Source of the DNA: Bifidobacterium magnum
Lineage (GTDB): Bacteria > Actinomycetota > Actinomycetes > Actinomycetales > Bifidobacteriaceae
Assembly (NCBI RefSeq): GCF_000741255.1
Contig: NZ_JGZB01000004.1
Span: forward strand, 1-64,000
DNA: 64,000 bases
Reading direction: 5' to 3'
Shown one piece after another: positions 52,673 to 62,262 of the stretch (within the stretch, counting starts at the first letter, position 1; every line of letters begins with the position of its first letter). The notes under the pieces were generated by a model. That model ran no database searches. It had not been told where the DNA came from and saw only the letters and a program-made list of their open reading frames with translations. The position numbers and the translations under genes were made by a program.

Positions 52673-54376
52673 ATGACCATTTCACATACATCGCCAAACG
52701 GCGCCGCCAACTCCAACGAACCGGCGCGTAAGGCTGGTCCTGACCAGTCGTCGCATAATTCCATGAATCGCGGACTTACGAGCCGCCATGTGCAATTCAT
52801 CGCCATCGGCGGCACGATTGGTACGGGCCTGTTCCTGGGTTCTGGTCAGTCCATTGCGCTTACGGGTCCCTCGATTGTGCTCGTCTATATTTTCGTAGGC
52901 CTCATGATGTTTATCATGATGCGCGCGATCGGCGAGCTCATGTACCGCGATCCCGACCAGCACACGTTCATCAATTTCGTGGGCCGTTACCTGGGCAAAG
53001 GTTGGGGCAACTTCGCCATTTGGACGTACTGGATCGCGCTGCTGTTCGTGGGTATGACGGAGCTCACGGCAGTCGGCGACTATTTCGTCACGTTCTTCGA
53101 TACTTTCGGCATCGATATGAGCGCCTGGAAATCGTTGATTGAGGTCGGTTTCCTCGTGCTGCTCGTGCTCGTGAACCTCAGCGCCGTGAAAGTGTTCGGC
53201 GAGGCCGAATTCTGGTTCGCCATGATCAAGATCACGCTGATTTGCGCGATGATCGCCACGGCCGTCGTGATGCTTGTGATCGGCTACCACTATTCCGCCG
53301 TGCACGTGACGGGACAGGACGCGATTTCGCCGGCCGGCGCCGTGAGTATCAAGAACTTGTTCGTGAACTTCTCGCTTATGCCGAACGGCTGGATGAAGTT
53401 CCTCATGAGCTTCCAAATGGTCTTCTTCGCCTACACGCTTATCGAATTCGTGGGCGTGACGGTGTCGGAAACGAAGAATCCACGCAAGGTGATGCCGAAG
53501 GCCATCAACAGCATCATTATGCGCGTGCTCATTTTCTATGTGGGCGCGCTGCTCGCGATCATGTGCATTGTGCCGTGGACGCAGTTCAAGCAGAATGCGG
53601 ACGGCACGTTCGCCTCGCCGTTCATTATGGTGTTCGAGTACGCGGGCCTCAATTGGGCCGCCGGACTTGTGTTCTTCGTGGTGCTTACGGCAAGCGCCTC
53701 CTCGCTCAATTCGTTGCTGTATTCGGCCGGACGCCACTTGTTCCAGAAGGCCAGCGAGTCGGAAAACCCGCGTTTCCATAAGTTGGGTGAGGTCTCGGGC
53801 AACAAGGTTCCGGGGCGCGCCATTATTGCGTCGGCCTGCCTGATTTTGGTTGTGCCGATTGTCAATTTCATTCCGCAGTTGAAGAGTTCGTTCGTGCTGT
53901 TCTCTTCGTGCGCGAACGCGTTCCTCATTATTATTTACATTATGACGATGCTCGCGCACCGCAAGTACCGCAAGTCCCCTGATTTCATGCCCGACGGATT
54001 CCTGTTGCCGGCCTGGAAGGTCACGAATACGTTGGCGATCGTGTTCTATGTGTTCATTTTCGCGACGCTGTTCATTAGTGCGGACACGCGTTTGCCGGGC
54101 TTCATTAGCGCCGCCTGGCTTATTGTGTTCGGCACGATTTGCGTGCTCAAGGAGAAGCGTTCGCTTACGGAATCGGAACAGGCGCAACAGCGTCTGCAGG
54201 CCGCCGAGTTCACGAAGCAGATGAAGCGCGACGATGTGCCGGGCCCGCTTCCCGCACACGCCGACCTGTTGGCCAACGGTACCGTCGAGCCCGATGAGCT
54301 GGGCAGTATCGCGTTGGGCGACAGCCCGGAACCGGCCGCCGAATTCGCCAAGTCCGTGGCCGAGGAACGCGAGTAA
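52673..54376 (+). CDS. Amino acid permease, AAT/APC family
   Basis: 567 residues. Cytoplasmic head (about 1-35), then 12 predicted helices. The family signature IAIGGTIGTGLFLGSGQSIALTGPS (about 43-67) and GVTVSETKNPRKVMPKAIN (about 262-280) mark the AAT group that imports amino acids with protons. A cytosolic tail of about 60 residues is rich in Glu/Ala. The substrate cannot be fixed. The start lacks a clear ribosome-binding site; a TATAAT at 52644 may drive it. Converges with the ABC permease gene 6 bp away. Confidence 0.9.
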   Translation: MTISHTSPNGAANSNEPARKAGPDQSSHNSMNRGLTSRHVQFIAIGGTIGTGLFLGSGQSIALTGPSIVLVYIFVGLMMFIMMRAIGELMYRDPDQHTFINFVGRYLGKGWGNFAIWTYWIALLFVGMTELTAVGDYFVTFFDTFGIDMSAWKSLIEVGFLVLLVLVNLSAVKVFGEAEFWFAMIKITLICAMIATAVVMLVIGYHYSAVHVTGQDAISPAGAVSIKNLFVNFSLMPNGWMKFLMSFQMVFFAYTLIEFVGVTVSETKNPRKVMPKAINSIIMRVLIFYVGALLAIMCIVPWTQFKQNADGTFASPFIMVFEYAGLNWAAGLVFFVVLTASASSLNSLLYSAGRHLFQKASESENPRFHKLGEVSGNKVPGRAIIASACLILVVPIVNFIPQLKSSFVLFSSCANAFLIIIYIMTMLAHRKYRKSPDFMPDGFLLPAWKVTNTLAIVFYVFIFATLFISADTRLPGFISAAWLIVFGTICVLKEKRSLTESEQAQQRLQAAEFTKQMKRDDVPGPLPAHADLLANGTVEPDELGSIALGDSPEPAAEFAKSVAEERE

Positions 54377-54382
54377 GTTCGA

Positions 54383-56923
54383 CTATTCGACCGATTTGAG
54401 CGAGCTGACGGGGTCGATCTTGTCAAGCACGGGATTGACGAACAGCTGCACGAGCAGCGCAAATACGAGCGTGGCGGCCGCCGCTATGACGTAACTGAGC
54501 GCGTTCACTTGCACGGCGAAGTAAATGCCGGGCATGTTGAGCGCGCTCGTCAGCATGCCGCTGACCCAATACCCCACAGGAAGACCTATGACGATGCCCA
54601 TAAGCGTGAGCATCATCATTTCCCGGTTCACGTAGTGGTGCACCTCGCGGTCCGTAAATCCCAGCACTTTGAGGGTGGCGATTTCGCGCGTGCGTTCGGC
54701 CACATTGGTTTGCGAAAGCGTAAACAGCACCACTAGCGCGAGGCCCCCGGCCAGGCCCACAATAATGGCCACTACGGCTCCCATCAGGTCGAAGGAGAAG
54801 TCGCGCGCCTGCTTGTTGGTACTCGTGGCCGACAGTACGAAGGATTCATGGGCGAGCTGATCCGCGTAGTCGATGCATTCGTCGGGCGTACCGTCGATTT
54901 TCGCATACACGGCGTTCCATGCAAGTGCGTCTTGAGTGCTGGCGGAAGCGGTGTCACTCGGGAACAGCCGATTGTAAGCGTGCTCGCTGATAAACACGCT
55001 CGCGCCGATCAGATTCCGCGTTACGGCCTGCACGCGAATATGGGCCACCGTGCCTTGGCCGTTCTCCAATCCCACACGCTCGCCCGCATGAATGCCGAGT
55101 GAATTGGCCGCCGACTGCGGCACAATAATTTCGCTCGTATTGAGTGTGACCTGCTGGCCGGCCTGTACTTGCGTAGCGCCGTCCTTGTTGCCGCGGATCC
55201 AATCCTGAAGTTGCCGCCACGTGGAGCGCGTATCCACGGCTTCCTGCGATACCATGCTGTTCAATTCGTTCAATTCATCGTCGGGAATGACAATAAGTTG
55301 AACTTTTGTGCTGCCGTTGGCCGACAATGTTGCCGCTTCCACATGCGCCTTAAGCATCGACTGCGTAGTCGCGTTGTCATGCACGCTATCCCAGAGCTGC
55401 GCAGCATCCGCATCGGTGGACAGCGCCATGACGCTATAGCGGTCGATTTCACCATACTGGCGCTCGCCAAGCGAATTGACGGTGTCGTTGATGGCCAGTC
55501 CGCATAAAATCAAGGCCGTACATCCGGCCACACCGCCCACCGTCATGATCAGGCGCGACTTGAACCGGAACATGTTGCGCGCCGTGACCTTATTGAGGAA
55601 CTTCATGCGCTTCCATATGGGCGTGATGCGTTCCAACAGGATGCGTGTGCCGGCCTTCGGCGACTTGGGCCGCATCAATACGGCCGGAAGCTGACGCACC
55701 TCGCCCCATGCCACACCGAACGCAGCTGCGCCAATGCCCAGCACGAACAGCGCGATGCCCGCAAGGGCCAACGGCCACATCACATGCAGCGAAATATTCG
55801 GGATCGCATACATGCCGTGGATCACCACGAGCAGGAACGCGGGCAAACCGAAGAATCCCGCCACATCTCCCAAAACGCCGCCCAACAGGCATGCGCATAC
55901 GGCGAACATTACATAACGGCTGATGATCTGCCGTCCGTTATAGCCCAATCCCGAATAGGTGCCAATAACGAGCCGGTCCTCTTCCACAAGCCTGGTCATG
56001 GTGGTCAGGCTCATCATCACGGCCACCACAAGAAAAACAATGGGAAACGCGTTGCCGATCGACTCGATGGAACTGATATCCGACTTGAACGCGCTGTATC
56101 CGCTCAAGCTCGCACGATCTTGGACGAACCAGGTGTGTCCCGTACTGAGCTCGTGCACCACACGGTTGACCGTGTCTTCATAGTCCGCGCTAAACGTGCT
56201 CATGTCTTCCACGCCCTGCACGCGCACCAGCGCCGAGGAATAAACGTCTCCTGAAAGCGCTTCTGCGGGCACATAGAATGTGGCCGTCTCGCTGGTGGTG
56301 TCCGAGCGGGCCAACCCGTTCTGGCTCATGTAGCCGTCCGGATTCGTCAAATCGTCGGCGGGCATCACGATGCCCGTAATCTTCAGTCGCGAGCTCGTTT
56401 CCATTTGTTCAGGCTGCCCAGGAGCCATGCCGGCCGCGGCCATCATGGCCAAGGTGGCAGCCGGAATCTCGGATTTGACCGTAAACGACTCCCCCACCGA
56501 TAATCCCATGGTTTTAATGAACTGGCGCGTCACGGCCACTTCGCCGTCATGTTTGGGAAGCGCGCCTTGCGTCACATACGGCCGGTCCATGCTCGTCAGC
56601 GCCGTAAGCATGCCATCTTCGGTTTTCTCGTCGGCCGTGAACGTTACGGGTTGCGTGCGCTGGCCCACGGCGCTCGCCACGCCCGCCGTTTTGCGTATGT
56701 CCTCAAGATCGTCGTTCGTAATGCCGCTGCTTGACGCCACTTCAATGTCATGCAAATGCTGGGCCGTGTAATAGGCGTTCGCGGCACGGAACGCGTCCTG
56801 GCAACCCGCATAAATGCCAGTCAGCACGAGAACTCCAAGCAACGTGATGACCACAAGCGACATGAACGGCTTGACGGAATGCCGCCATGCGCGCAACGTG
56901 TCGGTTACTGAAGCCCGCTTCAT
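54383..56923 (-). CDS. FtsX/MacB-type ABC permease
   Basis: 846 residues. N-terminal helix (SLVVITLLGVLVLTGIYAGCQ), a long extracellular domain (about 45-280), then two FtsX domains: three helices about 285-410 and a final set about 720-840 (GLAGGLALVVLFTLSQTNVAERTREIATLKVLGF is typical). A second extracellular domain (about 485-700) separates them. Part of an ABC system that moves lipids, peptides or drives wall enzymes rather than importing sugars. Follows its ATPase gene by 12 bp. Confidence 0.9.
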   Translation of the reverse strand: MKRASVTDTLRAWRHSVKPFMSLVVITLLGVLVLTGIYAGCQDAFRAANAYYTAQHLHDIEVASSSGITNDDLEDIRKTAGVASAVGQRTQPVTFTADEKTEDGMLTALTSMDRPYVTQGALPKHDGEVAVTRQFIKTMGLSVGESFTVKSEIPAATLAMMAAAGMAPGQPEQMETSSRLKITGIVMPADDLTNPDGYMSQNGLARSDTTSETATFYVPAEALSGDVYSSALVRVQGVEDMSTFSADYEDTVNRVVHELSTGHTWFVQDRASLSGYSAFKSDISSIESIGNAFPIVFLVVAVMMSLTTMTRLVEEDRLVIGTYSGLGYNGRQIISRYVMFAVCACLLGGVLGDVAGFFGLPAFLLVVIHGMYAIPNISLHVMWPLALAGIALFVLGIGAAAFGVAWGEVRQLPAVLMRPKSPKAGTRILLERITPIWKRMKFLNKVTARNMFRFKSRLIMTVGGVAGCTALILCGLAINDTVNSLGERQYGEIDRYSVMALSTDADAAQLWDSVHDNATTQSMLKAHVEAATLSANGSTKVQLIVIPDDELNELNSMVSQEAVDTRSTWRQLQDWIRGNKDGATQVQAGQQVTLNTSEIIVPQSAANSLGIHAGERVGLENGQGTVAHIRVQAVTRNLIGASVFISEHAYNRLFPSDTASASTQDALAWNAVYAKIDGTPDECIDYADQLAHESFVLSATSTNKQARDFSFDLMGAVVAIIVGLAGGLALVVLFTLSQTNVAERTREIATLKVLGFTDREVHHYVNREMMMLTLMGIVIGLPVGYWVSGMLTSALNMPGIYFAVQVNALSYVIAAAATLVFALLVQLFVNPVLDKIDPVSSLKSVE

Positions 56924-56935
56924 GACGTTCGCCCC

Positions 56936-57637
56936 CTACCATTCAATCTCGCTGATCGGCGTGGGATCAGGGTTCGTTTCCTCGCTCACAACTTGGCCCG
57001 AGCGGAATCGTACAATTTTGTGCGCCATGGGCGCGAGCGCCGCGTTATGCGTAATGATGAGCACCGTATGGCCCTCGTCCACACAAATGCGCTGCAACAA
57101 TTTGAGCACTTCCTTGCCTGTCTCATAGTCGAGCGCGCCCGTCGGCTCGTCACACAGCAGCAATCGCGGATTTTTCGCGATCGCACGCGCGATCGAAACG
57201 CGCTGCTGCTCGCCTCCGGACAGTTGTGCCGGGAAATTGTTCATACGGTCGCCGAGCCCCACATTGCGCAACGTTTGCGCGGGATCAAGCGGCTGCTGAC
57301 AGATCTGGGACGCCAACTCCACATTTTCAAGCGCTGTCAAATTGGCCACCAAATTGTAGAACTGGAACACGAATCCGATACTGTTGCGACGGTACTGAAT
57401 CTGCTCGTTATGGTTGAAATTCGTAATATCGACGCCACCAACTGTGACTTTGCCGCTGGTGGCCGTATCCATGCCTCCCAAAATGTTGAGCGCCGTCGTT
57501 TTTCCGGCCCCCGACTGGCCCAAAATCACCGTGAGCTTGCCTTCGTCCGCAGTAAAACTCGCCCCGTTAAGCGCACGAATGGTCGTTGAACCGGCCGGAT
57601 ACTCTTTGACCACGTTATTGAATTCGATGAACGCCAT
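56936..57637 (-). CDS. ABC transporter ATP-binding protein, MacB/LolD type
   Basis: 233 residues from ATG 57637, with GAGG five bases upstream. Motifs: Walker [11 protein letters not shown]-loop FQFYNL, signature [15 protein letters not shown], Walker [13 protein letters not shown], His in ITHNAAL. This is the MacB/LolD/FtsE-like class that couples to FtsX-type permeases, here the next gene. The open frame continues upstream, but those residues do not resemble the family. Divergent from the phosphodiesterase gene. Confidence 0.93.
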   Translation of the reverse strand: MAFIEFNNVVKEYPAGSTTIRALNGASFTADEGKLTVILGQSGAGKTTALNILGGMDTATSGKVTVGGVDITNFNHNEQIQYRRNSIGFVFQFYNLVANLTALENVELASQICQQPLDPAQTLRNVGLGDRMNNFPAQLSGGEQQRVSIARAIAKNPRLLLCDEPTGALDYETGKEVLKLLQRICVDEGHTVLIITHNAALAPMAHKIVRFRSGQVVSEETNPDPTPISEIEW

Positions 57638-57721
57638 GATGACCTCGTCTCCTGCGCCATTGCAGCCGGGCGGACGTTGTTTTTGATTGGTTTCCTTACT
57701 GCTCATAGTAACGAAACGTTT

Positions 57722-57755
57722 GCGTATTGTCACGTGAAAATCCGCGATATACCGC
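57722..57755. repeat. Possible single unit of the long array family
   Basis: GCGTATTGTCACGTGAAAAT followed by CCGCGATATACCGC resembles the left-half array motifs (CACGTGAA, CGTGAAAATCYGCGG). It lies in the divergent promoter region between the ABC ATPase and phosphodiesterase genes. Similarity is short, so it could be chance. Confidence 0.35.
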
Positions 57756-57872
57756 CTTTTCCTGAGACTTCGCGAGCGGCGATATTTATACAAATCTTCA
57801 GGAACCTTCCAGCGACGCTCCCAGAGAATGGAAATTGGACAACAAACACGGACGAGAGAGGACGGAACCATC

Positions 57873-58751
57873 ATGACACGACGCATATCGGCAATGGCAA
57901 TGACCCTTCTCGTAGTGCTTTGCCTTGTAGTGCCTGTGAAATTGCATGCCGACGCGCAACTGCGCGCCATGACGCTGGCCAGCATCTCCACCACGCTCAA
58001 TCATGTAAGCCATGAAGTGTCGGTGGAACTCAAACAACCGCTTGACACCCATAAGCGCATGCCTGTATTCGCGCACCGCGGGTTTGTGACGCCCGGCGTG
58101 ATCGAGAACTCGTTCGCGTCTTTTGACGCGGCCCTCGCCTCCGACTGCCCGCAAATTGAATTGGACGTGCGCCAAAGCCGCGATGGCGTCTATTACGTCA
58201 GCCACGACGCCACGCTCAACCGCGATGCGGGCATCAACGAGAGAATCGCGGACCTGTCCAGCGACCAGCTCGACGCCCTGCATCTGAAGAACGGCGAGAA
58301 TGTGCACCGCCTGAGCGACGTGTTCAACCGTTACGGTTCGCGCATGTACTATCTCGTGGAATTCAAGGATCCGCACGCCAATGTCAACGAATTCCGCAAC
58401 CTCATGGCTCAGCACGCCGAGCTTACGGACCGCGTGGAAGTGCACTCGTTCTACGATTGCGTGCTCCACCGCCTCGACGACGTGATGCCTCACATGTACA
58501 AGCAGCTGCTTATCGGCCACCGCTCGGCCATCATGCAGCACATCAACGAGCCGTATATCGATTCCCTCGCGCTCGCCAAGCATTTGGCCACTCCGGAAAC
58601 CGTTGAACGCATCCACAATGCGGGCAAGGAAGTGTGGACCTGGACCGTCTCGAAGCCTTCGGTAATCCGCGCCAATTTCCGCGCGGGCGTAGACGGCGTG
58701 ATCACGGACCTGCCTACCGCTCCAAAAATCGTTGCGGAAGCGGCCGCTTAA
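57873..58751 (+). CDS. Secreted glycerophosphodiester phosphodiesterase
   Basis: 292 residues from ATG 57873 (a GAGAGG lies upstream). Signal peptide: MTRRIS then a hydrophobic stretch (about 8-23) and ADA, a likely cleavage site. GDPD domain from about 64: His68-Arg69 in AHRG, Glu78-Asn79 in ENS, Glu96 and Asp98 in IELDVR, His111 in VSHD. It releases glycerol 3-phosphate from glycerophosphodiesters or teichoic-acid-like polymers outside the cell. A run without such a signal would start at ATG 57828, which is less likely. Confidence 0.88.
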   Translation: MTRRISAMAMTLLVVLCLVVPVKLHADAQLRAMTLASISTTLNHVSHEVSVELKQPLDTHKRMPVFAHRGFVTPGVIENSFASFDAALASDCPQIELDVRQSRDGVYYVSHDATLNRDAGINERIADLSSDQLDALHLKNGENVHRLSDVFNRYGSRMYYLVEFKDPHANVNEFRNLMAQHAELTDRVEVHSFYDCVLHRLDDVMPHMYKQLLIGHRSAIMQHINEPYIDSLALAKHLATPETVERIHNAGKEVWTWTVSKPSVIRANFRAGVDGVITDLPTAPKIVAEAAA

Positions 58752-58773
58752 CATAAACGCCGCTACAATGGCA

Positions 58774-58891
58774 CTTGTTCAGCACCGGCTTGCAGCACGA
58801 TTTTGGCTATTTTCTTAATTGGGGACAGAACACGCTCTTGCCGGCCAACCGTTCGCGGCACTTGAACGGCTGGGTTCCATGGCTGAACAGG
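58774..58891 (+). promoter_or_regulatory. Candidate structured 5' leader of the second permease
   Basis: Three helices can form: CTTGTTCAGC (58774-58783) with GCTGAACAGG (58882-58891), one G-U pair, enclosing; CCGGC (58785-58789) with GCCGG (58840-58844); and CCGTTC (58849-58854) with GAACGG (58864-58869). The enclosing stem ends 22 bases before the ATG, next to the ribosome-binding site GCGGAG. No known riboswitch or T-box motif is visible. Confidence 0.45.
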
Positions 58892-58913
58892 TAAGAGCGG
58901 AGATATTTTCCAA

Positions 58914-60461
58914 ATGAACACCACACAGCCGCGCGGCACGAAAACCGCGCATGAGCCCGCGTACATGAACGCGCAGCAACCTGCGAAAGTCCAGAAGCCA
59001 TCGGGCTCCCTGCAAAAATCGCTGAAGAATAGGCATATCCAGCTCATCGCGCTGGGAGGCGCGATCGGAACGGGCCTGTTCTACGGTTCCAGCGAATCGA
59101 TCGGCTTGGCCGGTCCCTCCATTTTGCTGGCCTACCTGATCGGCGGCCTCGCAATCTTCATGATCGTGCGCGCCATGAGCGAGATGAGCGTGGAAGACCC
59201 TCGCGCAGGCGCATTCAGCTACTACGCCACCCGGTACTGGTCGAAGCGTGCCGGCTTCGTTTCAGGGTGGAATTACTGGTTCAACTACATTCTTGTTTCC
59301 ATGGTCGAGCTTTCGGTGGTCGGCTCGTTCGTGAACTACTGGTTCCCCCACATTCCGCAGTGGGTATCCGCGGCATTTTTCCTCGTCGTGATCATGGCGC
59401 TCAATTTGTTTGGCGTCAGCGAGTTCGGCGAATTCGAATTCTGGTTCGCGCTCATTAAAATCGTGGCAGTGATCGCCATGATTATCGGCGGCATCGTGCT
59501 CGTCGTATTCAATATGCCGACCGACAGCGGCGTACGCGCGTCGTTCGCCAACTGGTTCGCCATTGACGGCGGTTTCTTCCCGCACGGACTTATGGAACGT
59601 ACGGCGGACGGCCGCTGGACGGGTCTGCTGATGGCGCTGGTTGTCGTCATGTTCAGCTTCGGTGGCACCGAATTGATCGGTATTACGGCCGGCGAGACGC
59701 ATGATCCCGCCAAGACGATCCCGAAGGCGACGAACGGCATCATCTGGAGGATTCTCGTCTTCTATATCGCGGCGCTCGGCATTATCATGGCCGTCGTTCC
59801 GTGGAATTTGATCGACGGGCAGATGAGTCCGTTTGTTCAGATTTTCGATTCCGTCGGCATCCGTATTGCCGCCGGCATCCTCAATTTCGTCTGCTTGACG
59901 GCCGTCATGAGCGTGTACAATTCAGGCCTGTATTCGAACTCGCGCATGCTGTATTCGCTGGCACGCCAGCATAACGCTCCGCAGATTCTGGGACGGCTCA
60001 ATTTCCATGGTGTTCCTGTGATGGGCGTGCTTATTAGTGCGCTGATTACGGCGCTTGCCGTGGTGATCGTGTTCCTGTGGCCCGATTTCGCGTTCAATTA
60101 TTTGATGTCGATCGCGACGATTGCGGGCATCATCAACTGGACGATGATCATGATCACGGAACTCAAGTTCCGCAAGGCCGTCCGCAACGGCGATGGTCCA
60201 AAGGCTCTGGCCGGTCTGAAGGGCGAAGAAGCGCTGAACAAGATCCAGTTCAAGCTGCCGTTCGCGCGCGTGATGCCCTATATTGTGATCGCGTTCCTCG
60301 CGATGGTCGTCGTGCTCATGTTCTTCTCCCCCAGCTACCGCGTGGCGGTATTTGCGGGCGTGATTTGGCTTGCGGTGCTGCTGATCGCCTACCAGATCAT
60401 GGAGCGTGTGCGCACGCGCGGCAACCGTGCCGACGCCAAGCCCGGGATTGAAGAGGAGTAG
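58914..60461 (+). CDS. Amino acid permease, AAT/APC family (second copy)
   Basis: 515 residues. Twelve helices after a cytoplasmic head of about 40 residues. Signature LIALGGAIGTGLFYGSSESIGLAGPS (about 44-69) and GITAGETHDPAKTIPKATN (about 259-277). It resembles the AAT group (aromatic, branched-chain, D-Ser/Gly type), substrate unknown. It belongs to the same family as the permease at 52673 but is clearly divergent, so it is not a recent duplicate. GCGGAG lies about 13 bases before the ATG. Confidence 0.9.
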   Translation: MNTTQPRGTKTAHEPAYMNAQQPAKVQKPSGSLQKSLKNRHIQLIALGGAIGTGLFYGSSESIGLAGPSILLAYLIGGLAIFMIVRAMSEMSVEDPRAGAFSYYATRYWSKRAGFVSGWNYWFNYILVSMVELSVVGSFVNYWFPHIPQWVSAAFFLVVIMALNLFGVSEFGEFEFWFALIKIVAVIAMIIGGIVLVVFNMPTDSGVRASFANWFAIDGGFFPHGLMERTADGRWTGLLMALVVVMFSFGGTELIGITAGETHDPAKTIPKATNGIIWRILVFYIAALGIIMAVVPWNLIDGQMSPFVQIFDSVGIRIAAGILNFVCLTAVMSVYNSGLYSNSRMLYSLARQHNAPQILGRLNFHGVPVMGVLISALITALAVVIVFLWPDFAFNYLMSIATIAGIINWTMIMITELKFRKAVRNGDGPKALAGLKGEEALNKIQFKLPFARVMPYIVIAFLAMVVVLMFFSPSYRVAVFAGVIWLAVLLIAYQIMERVRTRGNRADAKPGIEEE

Positions 60462-60483
60462 ATAAAGGCCTCTTTGGCTGCTT

Positions 60484-60535
60484 CTTCTGCATTTTGAGAC
60501 ATGAACCGCGGTGTGTCTGTCTCAAAATGCAGAAG
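60484..60535. repeat. 52-bp palindromic repeat, copy 4
   Basis: Perfect 17-bp arms CTTCTGCATTTTGAGAC / GTCTCAAAATGCAGAAG, centre ATGAACCGCGGTGTGTCT. It lies 22 bases after the permease stop and 24 bases before a terminator, so it is in the 3' untranslated region of that mRNA. Confidence 0.82.
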
Positions 60536-60559
60536 ATAGATGCCATGGCAAAACAAAAA

Positions 60560-60581
60560 CCCTCGAGTCGAAACTCGAGGG
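60560..60581. terminator. Terminator between the permease and tRNA-Leu
   Basis: CCCTCGAGT / ACTCGAGGG perfect 9-bp stem, CGAA loop, T-runs on both strands (CTTTTC on plus, GTTTTTG on minus). It can end both the permease mRNA and the minus-strand tRNA transcript. Confidence 0.9.
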
Positions 60582-60588
60582 CTTTTCA

Positions 60589-60674
60589 TGGTGCGAGCGG
60601 CGGGACTTGAACCCGCACGAGCATACGCTCACTGCCACCTGAAGACAGCGCGTCTACCATTCCGCCACGCTCGC
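60589..60674 (-). tRNA. tRNA-Leu (CAG)
   Basis: 86 bases including an encoded CCA end. Minus strand: acceptor GCGAGCG pairs with CGCTCGC, D-loop GGCGGAATGGTAGACGC, anticodon stem-loop CTGTC-TTCAGGT-GGCAG with anticodon CAG, long variable arm (class II) and T-loop GGTTCAAGTCC. These identify leucine. A T-tract terminator follows it. Confidence 0.95.
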
Positions 60675-60790
60675 AGACAATCGACAAACTTACACCCTCA
60701 TGAAAGATTGCGCAAGTTTGTCAATCACGGCGTGTCGTGCAGGGAGTCAGGCCGGATCCGACCGAACTCGGCCGAATCCGACCCACAACC

Positions 60791-62092
60791 TCAGCCGCGC
60801 GAGCCGTTCTCGTAGTAGTGCGCCATGGTTTCGTCGCGGAACTCTTCGAAGTAGCCGCCGTCAATCGAGGCGCGGATGTCGTCGAGCAGCTTGACGAAGA
60901 AGCGTTCGTTGTGGATCGTGGCCAGTGTGAAACCGTCGAATTCGCGGGCGCGCAGGCAGTGGTCCACATAGGCGCGCGTGTAGTGCGTACAGGTGTAGCA
61001 GTCGCAGCCTTCCTCAAGCGGCGTGAACGCGAACTTGTTTTCCGCGCGTTTGACGTTGTAACGGCCATGACGCGTGTAAATGGCGCCATTCCTGCCGCAA
61101 CGGGCCGGAGCAACACAGTCGAAGGTGTCGCCACCGTTCTCCACGCAAGCGAAAATGTCGTCCACGGCGGCAATGCCCAGCACGTGGCGCGGCCTGTTTT
61201 CCGGCATCGCGTCGCAGATCCATGCGCAGGTTTCGCCGATGATGCGCTTCTCGATGGCGCCGCCAATACCCACGCCATCGAAGTCGAGCGAGGCGATCTG
61301 TGCGGCGGCACGGCGGCGCAGGTCCTCGTAGTTGGCGCCCTGCACCACGCCATACAGCGCCTGGTACGGCTTGCCGAGGCGTTCTTCCGTGAGCCTCTTG
61401 TGCTCGGCCACGCAACGCTTGGCCCAGCGGAACGTGCGCTCAATGGACTCTTCCTGATACTGGCGCGTGTTCATGAGCGTGGTGAGCTCGTCGAAGGAGA
61501 ACATGATGTCGGCGCCGATTTTGTGCTGGATGCCCATCGAAATTTCGGCCGAGAAACGGTGCAGCGAACCGTTGAGCGGCGACTTGAATGTCACGCCGTC
61601 CTCGTCCACGAACGCGCGGCGCTCCTTGCCGTCAGCAATCACGTCGTCCGACTTGAGTCCCGTCACGTCCATTGCGAGCGTCTTTTTGAAGCCCGCGCCC
61701 AGCGACAATACCTGGAAGCCGCCGGAATCGGTGAACGTCGGACCGTCCCAATTCATGAACTTGGCAAGGCCGCCGGCCGCGTCGAGCACATCTTCGCCCG
61801 GACGCTCAAATAGGTGGAATGCGTTGGACAGCAGGCATTGCGCGCCCAACTGCTTCATGGATTCGGGCAGCACGGCCTTCATGGCGGCCTGCGTGGCCAC
61901 AGGCACGAACGCCGGCGTTTGGATATCGCCGTGAGGCGTGTGGATCACACCAGTTCGACCGTAACGGGCGCCATTTTTGCCAAGGCCGTTCGGCGAATCG
62001 GAAAGACGCGTGTGCTGTTCAAAGTAGAATGCGCTGCGGTCTCCTGGCTTGCCAGGTTCGGCTCCGCGCGGATGTTCAAGAAGACTGGTCAT
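60791..62092 (-). CDS. tgt: Queuine tRNA-ribosyltransferase
   Basis: 433 residues from ATG 62092; an ATG 22 codons earlier (62158) is possible, and neither start has a strong ribosome-binding site. Exchanges guanine 34 of GUN tRNAs for queuine or its precursor. Visible: catalytic Asp122 in FTDSGGFQVLS, the late nucleophile region LDFDGVGIGG, and zinc-site CDCYTCTHYTRAYVDH with three Cys and one His. Bacterial relatives are about 370-430 residues, so length is normal. No other queuosine genes are in the window, which fits salvage from outside. Confidence 0.93.
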   Translation of the reverse strand: MTSLLEHPRGAEPGKPGDRSAFYFEQHTRLSDSPNGLGKNGARYGRTGVIHTPHGDIQTPAFVPVATQAAMKAVLPESMKQLGAQCLLSNAFHLFERPGEDVLDAAGGLAKFMNWDGPTFTDSGGFQVLSLGAGFKKTLAMDVTGLKSDDVIADGKERRAFVDEDGVTFKSPLNGSLHRFSAEISMGIQHKIGADIMFSFDELTTLMNTRQYQEESIERTFRWAKRCVAEHKRLTEERLGKPYQALYGVVQGANYEDLRRRAAAQIASLDFDGVGIGGAIEKRIIGETCAWICDAMPENRPRHVLGIAAVDDIFACVENGGDTFDCVAPARCGRNGAIYTRHGRYNVKRAENKFAFTPLEEGCDCYTCTHYTRAYVDHCLRAREFDGFTLATIHNERFFVKLLDDIRASIDGGYFEEFRDETMAHYYENGSRG

Positions 62093-62262
62093 GAAGCCAA
62101 CTTTAGAAGCAGGAATTGATTTTGCGAATTCCCAACAAAAATCTTGTCTCGCTCCCATTGTGCTCTCAGCAATTTTTCAGTGTACTTCTCTTAACTACTG
62201 AACTAGTACATTGCTCTATAGAGGCTCTATGGAGCGCATGAATACAGTTCAGAGGAGTAGGC

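Noticed and set aside
58774..58913. T-box or known riboswitch before the permease
   Set aside because: No T-box conserved sequence, anticodon-specifier loop or terminator was found, and no known aptamer motif was recognised.
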